NCBI RefSeq assembly: GCF_000011305.1 | Contig: NC_004369.1 | Span: 1,984,001 to 2,048,000 of the forward strand | From: Corynebacterium efficiens YS-314 | GTDB lineage: Bacteria > Actinomycetota > Actinomycetes > Mycobacteriales > Mycobacteriaceae | Direction of reading: 5' to 3' | Length of the DNA stretch: 64,000 nucleotides | Shown here: one piece after another, positions 9,200-20,337 of the stretch | How positions within the stretch are numbered: position 1 is the stretch's first letter | Layout of the letters: every line of letters starts with the position of its first letter | Translations under genes and position numbers: made by a program | Notes under the pieces: generated by a model | The model's database searches: none | What the model was told of the DNA's origin: nothing | What the model saw: the letters and a program-made list of their open reading frames with translations, nothing else

Positions 9200-10935
9200 C
9201 CGATCCACGCACCACCACCCCGAACACCCCTGATCACCCCGGTGACCAGCCCCTGCTGGAACTCCGCGACCTGGAGATCTCCTTCACCAGCTCTACCGGT
9301 GTGGTCAACGCCGTGCGCGGCGCCAACCTGACCATCTATCCCGGTCAGTCCGTGGCCATCGTGGGTGAATCCGGTTCCGGAAAATCCACCACCGCCATGT
9401 CCATCATCGGCCTGCTGCCTGGTACCGGAAAGGTCACCGGCGGCAAGATCATCTTCAACGGCGAGGACATCACCGGTCTGTCCAACAAACAGATGGAGAA
9501 ATACCGCGGTTCGGAGATCGGTCTGGTTCCCCAGGACCCCATGACCAACCTGAACCCGGTGTGGAAGATCGGATCCCAGGTCAAGGAGTCCCTCAAGGCC
9601 AACAACGTGGTCCCGGGTTCGGAGATGGATGCCCGCGTCACTGAAGTCCTGGAGGAGGCGGGCCTGCCCGACGCGGAGCGTCGTGCCAAACAGTATCCCC
9701 ATGAGTTCTCCGGCGGCATGCGCCAGCGTGCCCTGATCGCCATCGGTCTGGCAGCCCGCCCGAAACTGCTCATCGCCGATGAACCCACCTCCGCCCTGGA
9801 TGTCACCGTCCAGCGCCAGATCCTCGACCACCTGGAGGGACTGACCCGGGACCTGGGCACCGCGGTGCTGTTCATCACCCATGACCTGGGTCTGGCGGCG
9901 GAACGCGCCGAGCACCTGGTGGTGATGCACCGTGGGCGCATCGTCGAATCCGGCCCGTCCCTGCAGATCCTGCGCAACCCCCGGCATCCCTACACCCAGC
10001 GCCTGGTCCAGGCGGCGCCGTCCCTGGCATCCGCCCGCATCCAGAGCGCCCAGGCCAAGGGCATGGAGTCCGCTGAGCTGCTCACCGCCGGTGCCACTGC
10101 AGACACGGTGGACCTGACGACGGAGGAACGTGTCATCGAAGTCAGGAACCTCACCAGGGAGTTCAACATCCGGGGTTCACGTGGGGATAAGAAAACCCTC
10201 CGGGCCGTGGATGATGTGTCGTTCTATGTCCGAAAGGGCACCACCACGGCGCTGGTCGGTGAATCGGGTTCCGGTAAGTCCACCGTGGCCAACATGGTGC
10301 TGAGCCTGTTGGAACCCACCAGTGGGCAGGTGCTGTACAACGGCACGGACCTGTCCACGTTGAGCCGCAGGGATCTGTTCAACATGCGCCGCAAACTGCA
10401 GGTGGTGTTCCAGAACCCCTATGGATCGCTGGATCCGATGTACTCCATCTACCGCTGCATCGAGGAACCACTGGTCATCCATAAAGTCGGTGGGGACCGC
10501 AAGGCACGCGAGAAGCGGGTCGCGGAGCTGCTGGACATGGTGTCCATGCCGCGTTCGGCGATGCGCCGCTACCCAAATGAGCTCTCCGGCGGGCAGCGCC
10601 AGCGCATCGCCATCGCCCGCGCACTCGCCCTCAACCCCGAGGTCATCGTGCTCGATGAGGCGGTGTCCGCCCTGGATGTGCTGGTGCAGAACCAGATCCT
10701 GCGTCTGTTGGCGGAGTTGCAGCATGAACTGTCCCTGACCTACCTGTTCATCACCCATGACCTCGCGGTGGTCCGCCAGACCGCCGATGACGTGGTGGTG
10801 ATGAAGAAGGGGCAGGTGGTGGAAGCTGGCCCCACCGATGACATCTTCAACGATCCCCAGCAGGATTACACCCGCAACCTCATCAACTCGGTTCCGGGCC
10901 TGGGTATTGAGCTGGGCACCGGGGTGACCGAGTAG
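9196..10935 (+). CDS. Peptide ABC transporter, fused dual ATPase (DppD-DppF)
   Basis: One 579-residue polypeptide carries both cytoplasmic ATPase modules that many bacteria encode as two genes. Module 1: Walker A GESGSGKS at residues 57-64, signature LSGGM-type FSGGMRQRALIAIGLA, Walker B LLIADEPTSALD. Module 2: Walker A GESGSGKS at about 355-362, signature LSGGQRQRIAIARALA, Walker B VIVLDEAVSALD. Each has the oligopeptide/dipeptide-transporter C-terminal region (HPYTQRLVQAAP in the first). Both modules keep all catalytic motifs, so both should hydrolyse ATP. The start overlaps the end of permease 2 by ATGA. The fused form is common in actinobacteria. Confidence 0.94.
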   Translation: MTDPRTTTPNTPDHPGDQPLLELRDLEISFTSSTGVVNAVRGANLTIYPGQSVAIVGESGSGKSTTAMSIIGLLPGTGKVTGGKIIFNGEDITGLSNKQMEKYRGSEIGLVPQDPMTNLNPVWKIGSQVKESLKANNVVPGSEMDARVTEVLEEAGLPDAERRAKQYPHEFSGGMRQRALIAIGLAARPKLLIADEPTSALDVTVQRQILDHLEGLTRDLGTAVLFITHDLGLAAERAEHLVVMHRGRIVESGPSLQILRNPRHPYTQRLVQAAPSLASARIQSAQAKGMESAELLTAGATADTVDLTTEERVIEVRNLTREFNIRGSRGDKKTLRAVDDVSFYVRKGTTTALVGESGSGKSTVANMVLSLLEPTSGQVLYNGTDLSTLSRRDLFNMRRKLQVVFQNPYGSLDPMYSIYRCIEEPLVIHKVGGDRKAREKRVAELLDMVSMPRSAMRRYPNELSGGQRQRIAIARALALNPEVIVLDEAVSALDVLVQNQILRLLAELQHELSLTYLFITHDLAVVRQTADDVVVMKKGQVVEAGPTDDIFNDPQQDYTRNLINSVPGLGIELGTGVTE

Positions 10936-10961
10936 GGGCCAGGCGACACCAACACACGACA

Positions 10962-11010
10962 ACACCCGCGCTCCCCCACCTATGTAAAGGTGGGGAAGGG
11001 CGGGTGCTTT
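10962..11010. terminator. Bidirectional terminator between peptide importer and proS
   Basis: Long GC-rich inverted repeat: CACCCGC...CTCCCCCACC pairs with GGTGGGGAAGGGCGGGTG around a TATGTAAA loop, followed by CTTTAT on the plus strand. It sits in the 92-bp gap between convergent genes and can serve both. Confidence 0.75.
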
Positions 11011-11027
11011 ATCGTTGCGCAGGAAAA

Positions 11028-12794
<1,767 letters not shown>

Positions 12795-13107
12795 GAGTGT
12801 AAAATATACCCCTTCAACTGGGTTGACCCGCTGCTGGGCGGTGTTTTGGAAAATTACCCGCGGACACCGACTGGGGTGTCCGTGAAGTACCTGGTGAGAG
12901 TGCCTGTTCCTGATTCCCTGAAGGCCGGGTCGGCCGGGGAATCGGAGGGGACGTGAGCCAGACTAACCGGTGTTGCCATCTGCGGATAAACGCACCATAC
13001 TCCCCCACACCCGGGTGCGCCGTCATTACCCGTTATGACCACCGTGCGGACGGGATCCGAAGGACCCACACCGGGTGGGACCGGGGTGTTTTTGTACGCT
13101 GTTAGCC
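12795..13107. other. proS-yaaA divergent intergenic region
   Basis: 313 bp. It contains a perfect hairpin CGGACACC/GGTGTCCG (12861-12882) in the presumed proS leader and, at the other end, the yaaA -10 element (13095-13100). No T-box consensus was recognised and no coding frame is supported. Confidence 0.5.
13095..13100 (+). promoter_or_regulatory. -10 element of leaderless yaaA transcript
   Basis: TACGCT ends 7 nt before the ATG at 13108 and there is no ribosome-binding site, so the mRNA probably begins at the start codon. Confidence 0.5.
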
Positions 13108-13845
13108 ATGCTCATCCTCCTGCCCCCTTCTGAAACCAAGACACCCGGTGGTGCGGGTGCTCCGCTCGACCTGCCCAGCCTGAGCTTCCCAGAGCTCACC
13201 GACGTCCGCGAGTCGATCATCACCGATCTCGGGGCCCTGTCCCCCGACGACGCGCTGCCGGTTCTGGGGATCTCGGAGAAACTCCGGCCGGAGGCCGTCG
13301 CCAACACCGTGTTGCGCAGTGCCCCCACCATGCCCGCGGTGCTGCGGTATTCCGGGGTGCTTTACGACGCCCTCGCCGCCGACACCCTCACCCCCGCTGC
13401 CCTCAACCGCCTGGCCATCGGGTCCGCCCTGTTCGGCGTGGTGCGGGCCGGGGACCACATCCCCCACTACCGGTTGTCCGGGGGCACGAAACTCCCCGGT
13501 GCCCAGGGGACGACACCGACCATGAAAGCCCGCTGGGGGACGACAATCACGGATGCGCTGGCGGGGGTCGATGAACTCATCATCGACCTGCGCAGCGGCA
13601 CCTACCAGCAGCTCGGGAAGGTACCCGGCGCGGTGACGGTGCGGGTGGAATCAGTACTGGGGGACGGGACCCGGAAGGTGGTCAGTCACTTCAACAAGCA
13701 TTACAAGGGTGAGCTCGCCCGGGTGCTGGCCACCTCCCCGCGGGAGGCCACCACCGCGGGGGAAGTCGCGGACATCGCCCGCGGGGCGGGGATGACCGTG
13801 GAGATCAACGAGGGGAGGAAAGAGACGCTGACGCTGGTGGTCTGA
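13108..13845 (+). CDS. yaaA: YaaA family peroxide-stress protein (DUF328)
   Basis: In E. coli YaaA limits intracellular free iron and DNA damage during peroxide stress. 245 residues beginning MLILLPPSETKTPGG, the family N-terminus. Other matching stretches: RYSGVLYDAL, HIPHYRLSGGTKLPG, IDLRSGTYQQL and the C-terminal VVSHFNKHYKGELARVLATSP. The upstream frame from 13075 is dismissed because ATG 13108 sits right behind a -10 element. Stands alone between proS and the chelatase genes, convergent with the latter (21-bp gap). Confidence 0.9.
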   Translation: MLILLPPSETKTPGGAGAPLDLPSLSFPELTDVRESIITDLGALSPDDALPVLGISEKLRPEAVANTVLRSAPTMPAVLRYSGVLYDALAADTLTPAALNRLAIGSALFGVVRAGDHIPHYRLSGGTKLPGAQGTTPTMKARWGTTITDALAGVDELIIDLRSGTYQQLGKVPGAVTVRVESVLGDGTRKVVSHFNKHYKGELARVLATSPREATTAGEVADIARGAGMTVEINEGRKETLTLVV

Positions 13846-13866
13846 TCCCCGGCGTCATGCGTCCCC

Positions 13867-14613
13867 CTAGGCGTTGATGACCGTCTTGATGTTGTCGCCG
13901 TTCATCTCCGACAGGCGCACACACACCCCACCCAGGAGCTGGGCAAGCACGGCGGCGCGTTCCTTGCGCACCTTCATCCGCCCCTCGCAGTCGATGACGA
14001 GGTTGCCGGACAGACCCGACTTGACCACGGCGCGGGCAGCGGTGGCGATACCGGTCTCACCCGCATCGGAAGTGTCCTCACCGTCGGTCATGACCACCAG
14101 CAGCGGACGCCGTGAAGGCTCCTTGCGGTGTTCCCTCTCCATGAGATCGCGGGCCATGATCAGGCCTTCGGCGAGCGGGGTGCGCCCACCCATGGGCATG
14201 GCATCGAGTGATTTCTGCGCCATGTCGACGGAACTGGTCGGTGCCAGCACCAGGGTTGGCTTGTTGCCGTTGACCGCGATGACCGCCACCTTGTCCCGAC
14301 GCTGGTAGGCATCGGTGAGCATGGACATGATCGCGCCGGTGACGGCACGCACCCGGGAGCGGGCAGCCATCGAGCCGGAGGTGTCCACCACGAACACGAT
14401 GAGGTTGGCCTCGCGTCCGCGGCGCAGGGACCCCCGCAGATCCTCGGGGCGGAAATCCACCATGCCGTCCACCACGGCGGCGCCGCGGTCGGCGGCAGCC
14501 ATGAGGGTGCCCACCAGGTTGATGCCGTGCCCGTCCTTCTTCGGCCGGACATCCGCGCCCTGACGTGTGTAGGACTTGGAGCGACGACCCGGGGTGGAAT
14601 CCTCATCGCCCAT
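13867..14613 (-). CDS. Chelatase-type vWA-domain protein (ChlD/CobT-like)
   Basis: 248-residue cytoplasmic protein consisting of a basic N-terminal segment (GRRSKSYTRQGADVRPKKDGHG) and a von Willebrand A domain. The MIDAS metal site is intact: DTSGSMAARS around residue 75-85, later threonine in the GRTPLAEGL segment, and MTDGEDTSDAG. It corresponds to the ChlD-type half of magnesium/cobalt chelatase ATPase assemblies. It is encoded 20 bp after the ChlI-like ATPase, so the two should form one complex. In mycobacteria the equivalent gene sits beside cob genes, suggesting cobalt rather than magnesium. No large CobN/ChlH subunit lies in the window, so its metal and even its chelatase role remain open. 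Confidence 0.8.
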   Translation of the reverse strand: MGDEDSTPGRRSKSYTRQGADVRPKKDGHGINLVGTLMAAADRGAAVVDGMVDFRPEDLRGSLRRGREANLIVFVVDTSGSMAARSRVRAVTGAIMSMLTDAYQRRDKVAVIAVNGNKPTLVLAPTSSVDMAQKSLDAMPMGGRTPLAEGLIMARDLMEREHRKEPSRRPLLVVMTDGEDTSDAGETGIATAARAVVKSGLSGNLVIDCEGRMKVRKERAAVLAQLLGGVCVRLSEMNGDNIKTVINA

Positions 14614-14632
14614 GGTGGTGAGTCGGAAAACC

Positions 14633-15739
14633 CTAGGAGCGAAAGGGTTCGCCGTGTCCGGCAGTACCTACCTTTCCGGTCGTCTGGGCCTTGGCCTGGG
14701 CAGTGCCCTCTAATCCCTGTTCGTCGGTGGGGTTCTCGGTGTCGATCAGGGCGGTCGCGCCGGTCTCCTCGTCCGTCTCCTCGGCAGCCGGGCCCTGCTT
14801 GGTGGTGTCCTTGTAGAAGTTGCGCGCCTCCTGCAGCACCTCCTGCAGCTTGCGTTCCTCCATCTCCGGGGCATCGAAGGGGTTTCGACGACGACGGTGT
14901 GGCAGCGCCAGGCGGGCGGCGACCTCGACATCCTCATCGGTGATCTGGGTGCGGCCCTGCCAGGCGGCATGTGCCAGGGCGGTGCGGGTGATCACGAGGT
15001 CGGCGCGCATGCCGTCCACCTCGATGCGGGAGCACAGCCAGGCGATCTGCGAGAGCATCTTGCTGGGCAGCTCAACGTTGGGCAGCAGCTGACGGGCGGT
15101 GTGGATGCGCTGGGAGATCTCCTCATCCTGCGCGGCCCAGTCCTGCACGAACTGCTCGGGATTGGCCTCATAGGCCAGACGCCGCTGGATGATCTCCACG
15201 CGGATCTCGGGGTTGTTGGAGGCCACCACGTCCACGGCCAGGCCGAAACGGTCAAGCAGCTGGGGGCGCAGTTCGCCCTCCTCCGGGTTCATGGTGCCCA
15301 CCAGCACGAAGTTCGCGGGTGAGGAATGGGAGATGCCATCGCGCTCGATAGAGACGCGACCGCTGGCGGCGGCGTCGAGAAGCGCATCGACGAGGTGGTC
15401 CGCGAGCAGGTTGACCTCATCGACGTAGAGGACACCACCGTCCGCCTGGGCCAACAGACCCGGCTTGTACTCGGCGCGGCCGGTGGTCAGGACGGTCTCC
15501 ATGTTGAGGGAACCGACAACGCGGTCCTCGGTGGCACCAAGTGGGAGGTTGATCAGTGGCGCATCACCAAGCAGCCCGGCAAAGGCACGGACGGTGGTGG
15601 TCTTGGCTGTTCCCTTCTCGCCACGGACCACCACGCCACCGATGCGGGGTGAGATGGCGGTGAGAATCAGCGCGAGGCGGAGTTCATCCTGCCCCACCAC
15701 TGCGGAGAACGGGTATCGGAGCACCTGATTGGTGGACAT
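14633..15739 (-). CDS. Chelatase-type AAA+ ATPase (ChlI/CobS-like)
   Basis: AAA+ motor subunit of a metal-chelatase-like complex. 368 residues from ATG 15737-15739 ([26 protein letters not shown]). A GTG at 15772 would add 11 residues but lacks a ribosome-binding site. Walker A GEKGTAKT at residues 40-47, the ChlI-typical [11 protein letters not shown] segment, Walker [12 protein letters not shown], sensor 1 [21 protein letters not shown] and a C-terminal helical lid with [15 protein letters not shown]. An acidic Glu-rich tail follows. Partner is the vWA protein directly downstream. Confidence 0.88.
   Translation of the reverse strand: MSTNQVLRYPFSAVVGQDELRLALILTAISPRIGGVVVRGEKGTAKTTTVRAFAGLLGDAPLINLPLGATEDRVVGSLNMETVLTTGRAEYKPGLLAQADGGVLYVDEVNLLADHLVDALLDAAASGRVSIERDGISHSSPANFVLVGTMNPEEGELRPQLLDRFGLAVDVVASNNPEIRVEIIQRRLAYEANPEQFVQDWAAQDEEISQRIHTARQLLPNVELPSKMLSQIAWLCSRIEVDGMRADLVITRTALAHAAWQGRTQITDEDVEVAARLALPHRRRRNPFDAPEMEERKLQEVLQEARNFYKDTTKQGPAAEETDEETGATALIDTENPTDEQGLEGTAQAKAQTTGKVGTAGHGEPFRS
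15371..15383 (-). repeat. GCTTNTCGACGCC motif copy (N=C)
   Basis: Exact match within the ChlI-like gene. Confidence 0.65.
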
Positions 15740-15973
15740 GGGGTAATCGCTGGCCTTTCGGGTAACCGGCACGGTGACCGGCGACCCAGGGCCCTGCCCT
15801 TGTCACCCCGGCCCTCATCACGACTGTCTGTGGGGGCCACACCGTGCGTGGGATCAGAATTACCCTACACACCCTCTGGATATCCGTCCCACACTCGGGC
15901 GGAAACAGGCCCGGTGAGGTCTGGTTCACCCCCGGATGTGAGGGGTGATGTTCGCTGATCGAACATTCGCGGG

Positions 15974-16768
15974 TCAGGGGACCTCCGGTTGCCCCAACCC
16001 GGCGACCTCACCGACGACGTAGACAGCAGGGGGTTGGATCTCCTCCCTGATCATCACCTCACCGAGGGAATCCAGGGTGCAGCGCACCGACCGTTGGGCC
16101 TGGGTGGTGCCCTCCTGGATGATGGCCACCGGCGTGTGCGGGGAGAGGCCACCCTGCATGAGTGCATCGGCGATGCGCCCGGCATTCTTCACACCCATGA
16201 TGATGGACAGCGTCCCGCCCGTTCTCGCCAGAGCATCCCAGTCCAGCAGTGAGTCCGGGTGCCCCGGGGGCAGATGCCCGGAGATCACTGTGAAGCAGTG
16301 GACGATGCCACGCTGGGTGATGGGTACACCGGCAGCCCCCGGCACCGAGATCGCACTGGTCACCCCCGGGATCACCTCGCAGGCGATGCCGTGGCGGGCC
16401 AGGTATTCCAATTCCTCGAAGCCACGCCCGAACACATACGGATCCCCACCCTTGAGCCGGACCACCCTCCTACCCGCCAGGGCGTACTCGACCAGCAGCT
16501 CATTGGTGCGGGACTGCGCCACCTGACGTCCATATGGAAGTTTGGAGACATCCACCACCTCCTTGGTGGACAGATCACATAGTTTATCCAGTTCACTGGT
16601 GGGTCCGAGGTGATCAGCGAGAATGACGTCAGCTTCCCGCAGTCGGTTCATCCCGCGCACGGTGATCAGGTCCCATGCGCCCGGTCCACCACCGATGAGT
16701 GTGACGCTGTGAACGGTGCCGGGCACCTCACCGGCAGGGGTTGCAGAAGCGGAGTCAGGGGAATTCAT
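15974..16768 (-). CDS. cobA: Uroporphyrinogen-III C-methyltransferase
   Basis: SAM-dependent methylation of uroporphyrinogen III at C2 and C7 to precorrin-2, the branch point to siroheme and cobalamin. 264 residues after a short Ala/Ser/Pro leader. Family motifs: VTLIGGGPGAWDLITVRG (SAM loop), LREADVILADHLG, RLKGGDPYVFGRGFEE, EVIPGVTSAISVPGAAGVPITQRG, and VAIIQEGTTQAQR. It is the stand-alone methyltransferase without CysG oxidase/ferrochelatase domains. It lies next to the chelatase pair (gap about 230 bp) and divergent from selO with only 41 bp between start codons. Confidence 0.95.
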   Translation of the reverse strand: MNSPDSASATPAGEVPGTVHSVTLIGGGPGAWDLITVRGMNRLREADVILADHLGPTSELDKLCDLSTKEVVDVSKLPYGRQVAQSRTNELLVEYALAGRRVVRLKGGDPYVFGRGFEELEYLARHGIACEVIPGVTSAISVPGAAGVPITQRGIVHCFTVISGHLPPGHPDSLLDWDALARTGGTLSIIMGVKNAGRIADALMQGGLSPHTPVAIIQEGTTQAQRSVRCTLDSLGEVMIREEIQPPAVYVVGEVAGLGQPEVP

Positions 16769-16776
16769 GAGTCATC

Positions 16777-16803
16777 ATCCTAGCCGGTCGATATCACTAG
16801 GCT
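16777..16803. promoter_or_regulatory. Divergent leaderless -10 elements of cobA and selO
   Basis: On the minus strand TAGGAT (16777-16782) ends 8 nt before the cobA ATG; on the plus strand TAGGCT (16798-16803) ends 6 nt before the selO ATG. Both genes therefore look leaderless, with their promoters interleaved in 41 bp. Confidence 0.5.
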
Positions 16804-16809
16804 GGCACC

Positions 16810-18288
16810 ATGAGTACCCCAACGAACCCGGAACAGCCCACCGACCATCCTTCCGCCCCGTTCACCTTGGAGGCACGTTTCGCGGAGGAGTTCCCCGAGA
16901 TGACCACCCCCTGGCGCGGTGAGGACCAACCGGATCCTGAGCTGGCGGTATTGAATGAGGATCTCGCGCGGCTGCTCGGCATCGATCCGGACTGGTTGCG
17001 TTCACCTGCAGGTGTGGAGTTCCTCCTCGGGCTCAACCCGGAACCGACCACGGAGATGGTGGCCCAGGGGTATGCGGGCCACCAGTTCGGGCAGTTCGTG
17101 CCCAGTCTCGGGGATGGGCGTGCACTCCTGCTCGGCGAGATCCGGGGCACTGACGGAGTACTGCGCGACATCCACCTGAAGGGGTCAGGGCGGACACGGT
17201 ACTCCCGTGGGGCCGACGGTCGGGCCGCGCTGGGGCCTGCACTGCGTGAATACCTCGTCTCCGAGGCCATGCATGCCCTGGGCGTGCCCACCACCCGGGC
17301 ACTGGCGGTGGTGACCACGGGACGGAAGATACAACGTGATCGCGTGCTGCCCGGCGCGGTGGTGGTCCGGGTGGCCACCAGCCACATCCGTGTCGGTTCC
17401 TTCCAGTACGCCAACATCACCGGTGGCATCGACCTGTCGCGTCGGCTGGCCGATCACGCGATCACCCGGCATTATCCCCGGCTGGTGGAACGGTTCCCCG
17501 AATCCGGTCCGGAGCGTTATGCCTGGTTCTTCCGGCAGGTCATGGACGCGCAGGCGCAGACAGTGGCCCGGTGGATGCGCCTTGGTTTCGTCCACGGTGT
17601 GCTCAACACGGATAACACACTGGTTTCCGGTGAGACCATCGACTACGGCCCGTGTGCCTTCATGGACCGCTACCGGGAGGACGCCGTCTTCAGTTCGATC
17701 GACACCCACGGCCGGTACAAGTTCAGCAATCAACCGCTGATCCTGGGGTGGAATCTCGCCCGCCTGGCGGAGACCCTCATCCCCCTGTTCGGTGACACCC
17801 CCGATGCCGGGGTGGACCGGGCCCAGGAAATGATCAACACCTTCACCGACCGCTACAACGATGCCCTGCACGCGGAACTGGCCGCCGGGCTGGGGTTGGA
17901 CGCGGATGCGCCGGACACCGCTGGCCTGATCGAGTCCTATCTGGAGCTGATGCGCACCCACTCCCCCGATGTGACCACCCTGAACCGGACCTTGAGTGAA
18001 TGGTCGGTGGAATCGACCCCACCGGCGGGGTTCGAGGAGTGGATCCCGCGGTGGCTGGCCGCCCAGCCGGATCTGATTAACATGCAGAAGACCAATCCTG
18101 TCTATGTGCCCCGCAACCACCTGGTTGAGGATGCTCTGGCCGAGGCTGTCGAGGGCCGGTGGGAGGCCTTCACCACCCTGCTGGGACTGGTGACCGACCC
18201 CTTCACCCGCCAGGCCGGGATGGAAGTCTACGAACGCCCCGGTCCGGACGGGTTCGAGGACACCTACATGACCTTCTGCGGCACCTAA
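16810..18288 (+). CDS. selO: SelO/YdiU pseudokinase-fold AMPylase
   Basis: SelO transfers AMP to protein Ser/Thr/Tyr and is linked to redox stress in bacteria and mitochondria. 492 residues, full family length. Conserved blocks: MVAQGYAGHQFGQFVPSLGDGRA, LKGSGRTRYSRGADGRAALGPALREYLVSEAM, HIRVGSFQYA, GFVHGVLNTDNTLVSGETIDYGPCAFMD (the metal-binding loop with the N and D-type positions), and VYVPRNHLVEDAL near the end. Animal SelO has a C-terminal selenocysteine; here the protein ends TFCGT, with an ordinary Cys third from the end. Probably leaderless (see the -10 element). Confidence 0.95.
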   Translation: MSTPTNPEQPTDHPSAPFTLEARFAEEFPEMTTPWRGEDQPDPELAVLNEDLARLLGIDPDWLRSPAGVEFLLGLNPEPTTEMVAQGYAGHQFGQFVPSLGDGRALLLGEIRGTDGVLRDIHLKGSGRTRYSRGADGRAALGPALREYLVSEAMHALGVPTTRALAVVTTGRKIQRDRVLPGAVVVRVATSHIRVGSFQYANITGGIDLSRRLADHAITRHYPRLVERFPESGPERYAWFFRQVMDAQAQTVARWMRLGFVHGVLNTDNTLVSGETIDYGPCAFMDRYREDAVFSSIDTHGRYKFSNQPLILGWNLARLAETLIPLFGDTPDAGVDRAQEMINTFTDRYNDALHAELAAGLGLDADAPDTAGLIESYLELMRTHSPDVTTLNRTLSEWSVESTPPAGFEEWIPRWLAAQPDLINMQKTNPVYVPRNHLVEDALAEAVEGRWEAFTTLLGLVTDPFTRQAGMEVYERPGPDGFEDTYMTFCGT

Positions 18289-18290
18289 AC

Positions 18291-18358
18291 TGCTTGTCGA
18301 CGCCGCACCGCCGCACCCACGACGGGTGGACGGGGCGGTGCGGGTGTCGATAAGCAAA
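18291..18358. terminator. selO/mqo bidirectional terminator built from inverted motif copies
   Basis: TGCTTGTCGACGCCGCACCGCC at the left pairs with GGCGGTGCGGGTGTCGATAAGCA at the right (about 20 of 23 positions), with a GCACCC...GGGTGGA-type inner stem. The outer arms are the GCTTNTCGACGCC motif (18292-18304) and a one-mismatch reverse copy (18343-18355). Confidence 0.75.
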
Positions 18359-18429
18359 CGGTGAAAACAACAACCCCGGACGACTCCGGAGATGCCTGGC
18401 GTCGCCCGGGGTCGGGCGGGATAAGGTGT

Positions 18430-19932
18430 CTAGGCCTTTTCCAGCTTCAGGGTCTTCTGGGTGTACTCCCACAGCTCGGCGAACATCTCCGGCTCATCGG
18501 CAAGCTTCTTGCCGTAGGACGGGACCATCTCCTGGATCTTGTCGCCCCACTCGATCATGCGCTTGCCGAAGCAACGCTCCAGCAGCTCGATCATGGCGGC
18601 CGGTGCGATGGAAGCACCCGGGGAGGCACCGAGCAGGCCGGCGATGGTGCCCTCGGAGTTGCTGATCAGGGTGGTGCCGAACTCGAGGGAACCGAAGCGT
18701 GGTGCACCGACAGGCTTGATCACCTGGACACGCTGACCTGCGGTGATCAGCTCCCAGTCGCTTTTCTTGGCGTTCGGCATGTACTCACGCAGGGATTCCA
18801 TGCGTGCCTCCATGTCCTTGACCACCTCGGTGATCAGGTACTTGGTCAGGCCCATCTCCTGGACGCCGACGCCCAGCAGGGATGCGAGGTTGGTCGGACG
18901 CAGGGAGGAGAACAGATCCAGGTTGGAACCCTCCTTGAGGAACTTCGGGGTCCAGCCGGCGTAGGGGCCGAACAGCAGGCCCTTCTCACCGTCGATCACG
19001 CGGGTGTCCAGGTGCGGGACGGACATCGGTGGGGCACCGACGGATGCCTTGCCGTAGACCTTGGCGGCGTGCTGCTCGATGAGCTCCTCGTTGGTGCAGC
19101 GCAGCCACTGGCCGGAGACCGGGAAGCCACCGAAACCACGGATCTCGGCGATGCCGGACTTCTGCAGCAGGGGCAGGGCCATGCCGCCGGCGCCGACGAA
19201 GACGAAGTTGGCGCGGATGGTCTGGGTGTCACCGGTGTGGACGTTCTTGACGGTGACCTTCCACTTCGCACCGTCCTTGGTGATGTCCTTGACCTCGTGG
19301 CCGTAGCGGATCTCGGTGCCACCGGCCTCGGCGGCCTTGAGGAACTGCTTGGACTGGGAACCGTAGTTGATGTCGGTGCCCTCCTGGATCCAGGAGATGG
19401 CGACCGGGTCGGAGAAGTCGCGGCCCTGGGCCATCAGGGGCAGCTTCTCGGTGAAGGTCTCCTCATCGTCGGCGTACTGCATGCCCGGGAAGAGGGGGTG
19501 ATCCTTCAGTGCGTTGTAGCGGTTCTTGATGTAGGCAACCTGATCCGCGCCGTGACCGAAGGACACATGGGGGACGGCGTTGATGAATTCCTTCGGATCG
19601 GGGAGGATACCCTCCTCAACCTGGTGCGCCCAGAACTGGCGTGACACCTGGAACTTCTCGTTGATGTTGACAGCCTTGGAGATGTCGATCTTGCCGTTCT
19701 TCTCCGGCGTGTAGTTGAGCTCACACAGAGCCGAGTGGCCGGTACCAGCGTTGTTCCACGGGGAGGACGACTCCTGTGCCGCACCATCCAAACGCTCAAA
19801 GATCACCTGGGACCAGCTGGGCTCCAGCTGGCGCAGCATCGCACCGAGGGTGGCGCTCATGATTCCAGCACCGACGAGGACGACATCCGCCTCATCAGTG
19901 ACCTTCTGTGCGTTCTTCGGGGAATCTGACAT
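18430..19932 (-). CDS. mqo: Malate:quinone oxidoreductase
   Basis: FAD-dependent peripheral membrane enzyme oxidising malate to oxaloacetate and reducing quinone, a main TCA-cycle step in corynebacteria. 500 residues from ATG 19930-19932 ([16 protein letters not shown]). The frame stays open for a further 390 codons upstream, but the protein start is fixed by the N-terminal Rossmann motif [14 protein letters not shown] and the match to the usual length. Other family blocks: [39 protein letters not shown], and [18 protein letters not shown]. Shares a terminator with selO. Confidence 0.97.
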   Translation of the reverse strand: MSDSPKNAQKVTDEADVVLVGAGIMSATLGAMLRQLEPSWSQVIFERLDGAAQESSSPWNNAGTGHSALCELNYTPEKNGKIDISKAVNINEKFQVSRQFWAHQVEEGILPDPKEFINAVPHVSFGHGADQVAYIKNRYNALKDHPLFPGMQYADDEETFTEKLPLMAQGRDFSDPVAISWIQEGTDINYGSQSKQFLKAAEAGGTEIRYGHEVKDITKDGAKWKVTVKNVHTGDTQTIRANFVFVGAGGMALPLLQKSGIAEIRGFGGFPVSGQWLRCTNEELIEQHAAKVYGKASVGAPPMSVPHLDTRVIDGEKGLLFGPYAGWTPKFLKEGSNLDLFSSLRPTNLASLLGVGVQEMGLTKYLITEVVKDMEARMESLREYMPNAKKSDWELITAGQRVQVIKPVGAPRFGSLEFGTTLISNSEGTIAGLLGASPGASIAPAAMIELLERCFGKRMIEWGDKIQEMVPSYGKKLADEPEMFAELWEYTQKTLKLEKA

Positions 19933-20337
19933 GTTCAACTTCCTTTTATCTCCGCGAGTGGTCTGCCGAACACACCCTGCGTGCTGCACACAACTATCCA
20001 CCCGAGGTCCTGCACAGGGGTGGATGGCGCTGCGACACGTGGTGAACACCTGTCCCGGTCTAGACCTTGAGGGGGTGCAGGTGCACGTTGTCCGTAGCTC
20101 AGTAGTGTACGCCTGCTGATACGGGGGTACGTAAATACCCTCGACATAACCCGGCCCGTATGCCCATAATCTCCCCCGTTGACCACCCCCAGAAAGACCG
20201 CGGTCACCTCCCGGGAACTGGCTGGTCCGCAGCCACGGTGCCACGTAGGTGACGGCGGTGGAGGGCGCCCGGGAGAAACCGCCCGCACCACTGTGATAAT
20301 CACCACCTGTCAGGAAGACATGCCCTATCGTTGATTC
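19933..20337. other. mqo / hydrolase divergent intergenic region
   Basis: 405 bp of noncoding DNA. On the minus strand TACACT about 165 nt before the mqo ATG is a candidate -10. Near the hydrolase start there is an 11-bp palindrome GTGATAATCAC (20293-20303) and a TATCGT -10 (20326-20331). The open minus-strand frame across it is treated as spurious. Confidence 0.5.
20326..20331 (+). promoter_or_regulatory. -10 element of leaderless hydrolase transcript
   Basis: TATCGT ends 6 nt before ATG 20338; no ribosome-binding site is visible. A GTGATAATCAC palindrome sits about 23 bp further upstream where a regulator could act. Confidence 0.4.

Noticed and set aside
12861..12882. T-box riboswitch before proS
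   Set aside because: Only a simple hairpin is present; no T-box sequence or specifier loop recognised.
20293..20303. GlxR (cAMP-receptor) site at the hydrolase promoter
   Set aside because: GTGA and TCAC arms are spaced by 3 nt instead of the 6 of the TGTGA-N6-TCACA consensus.
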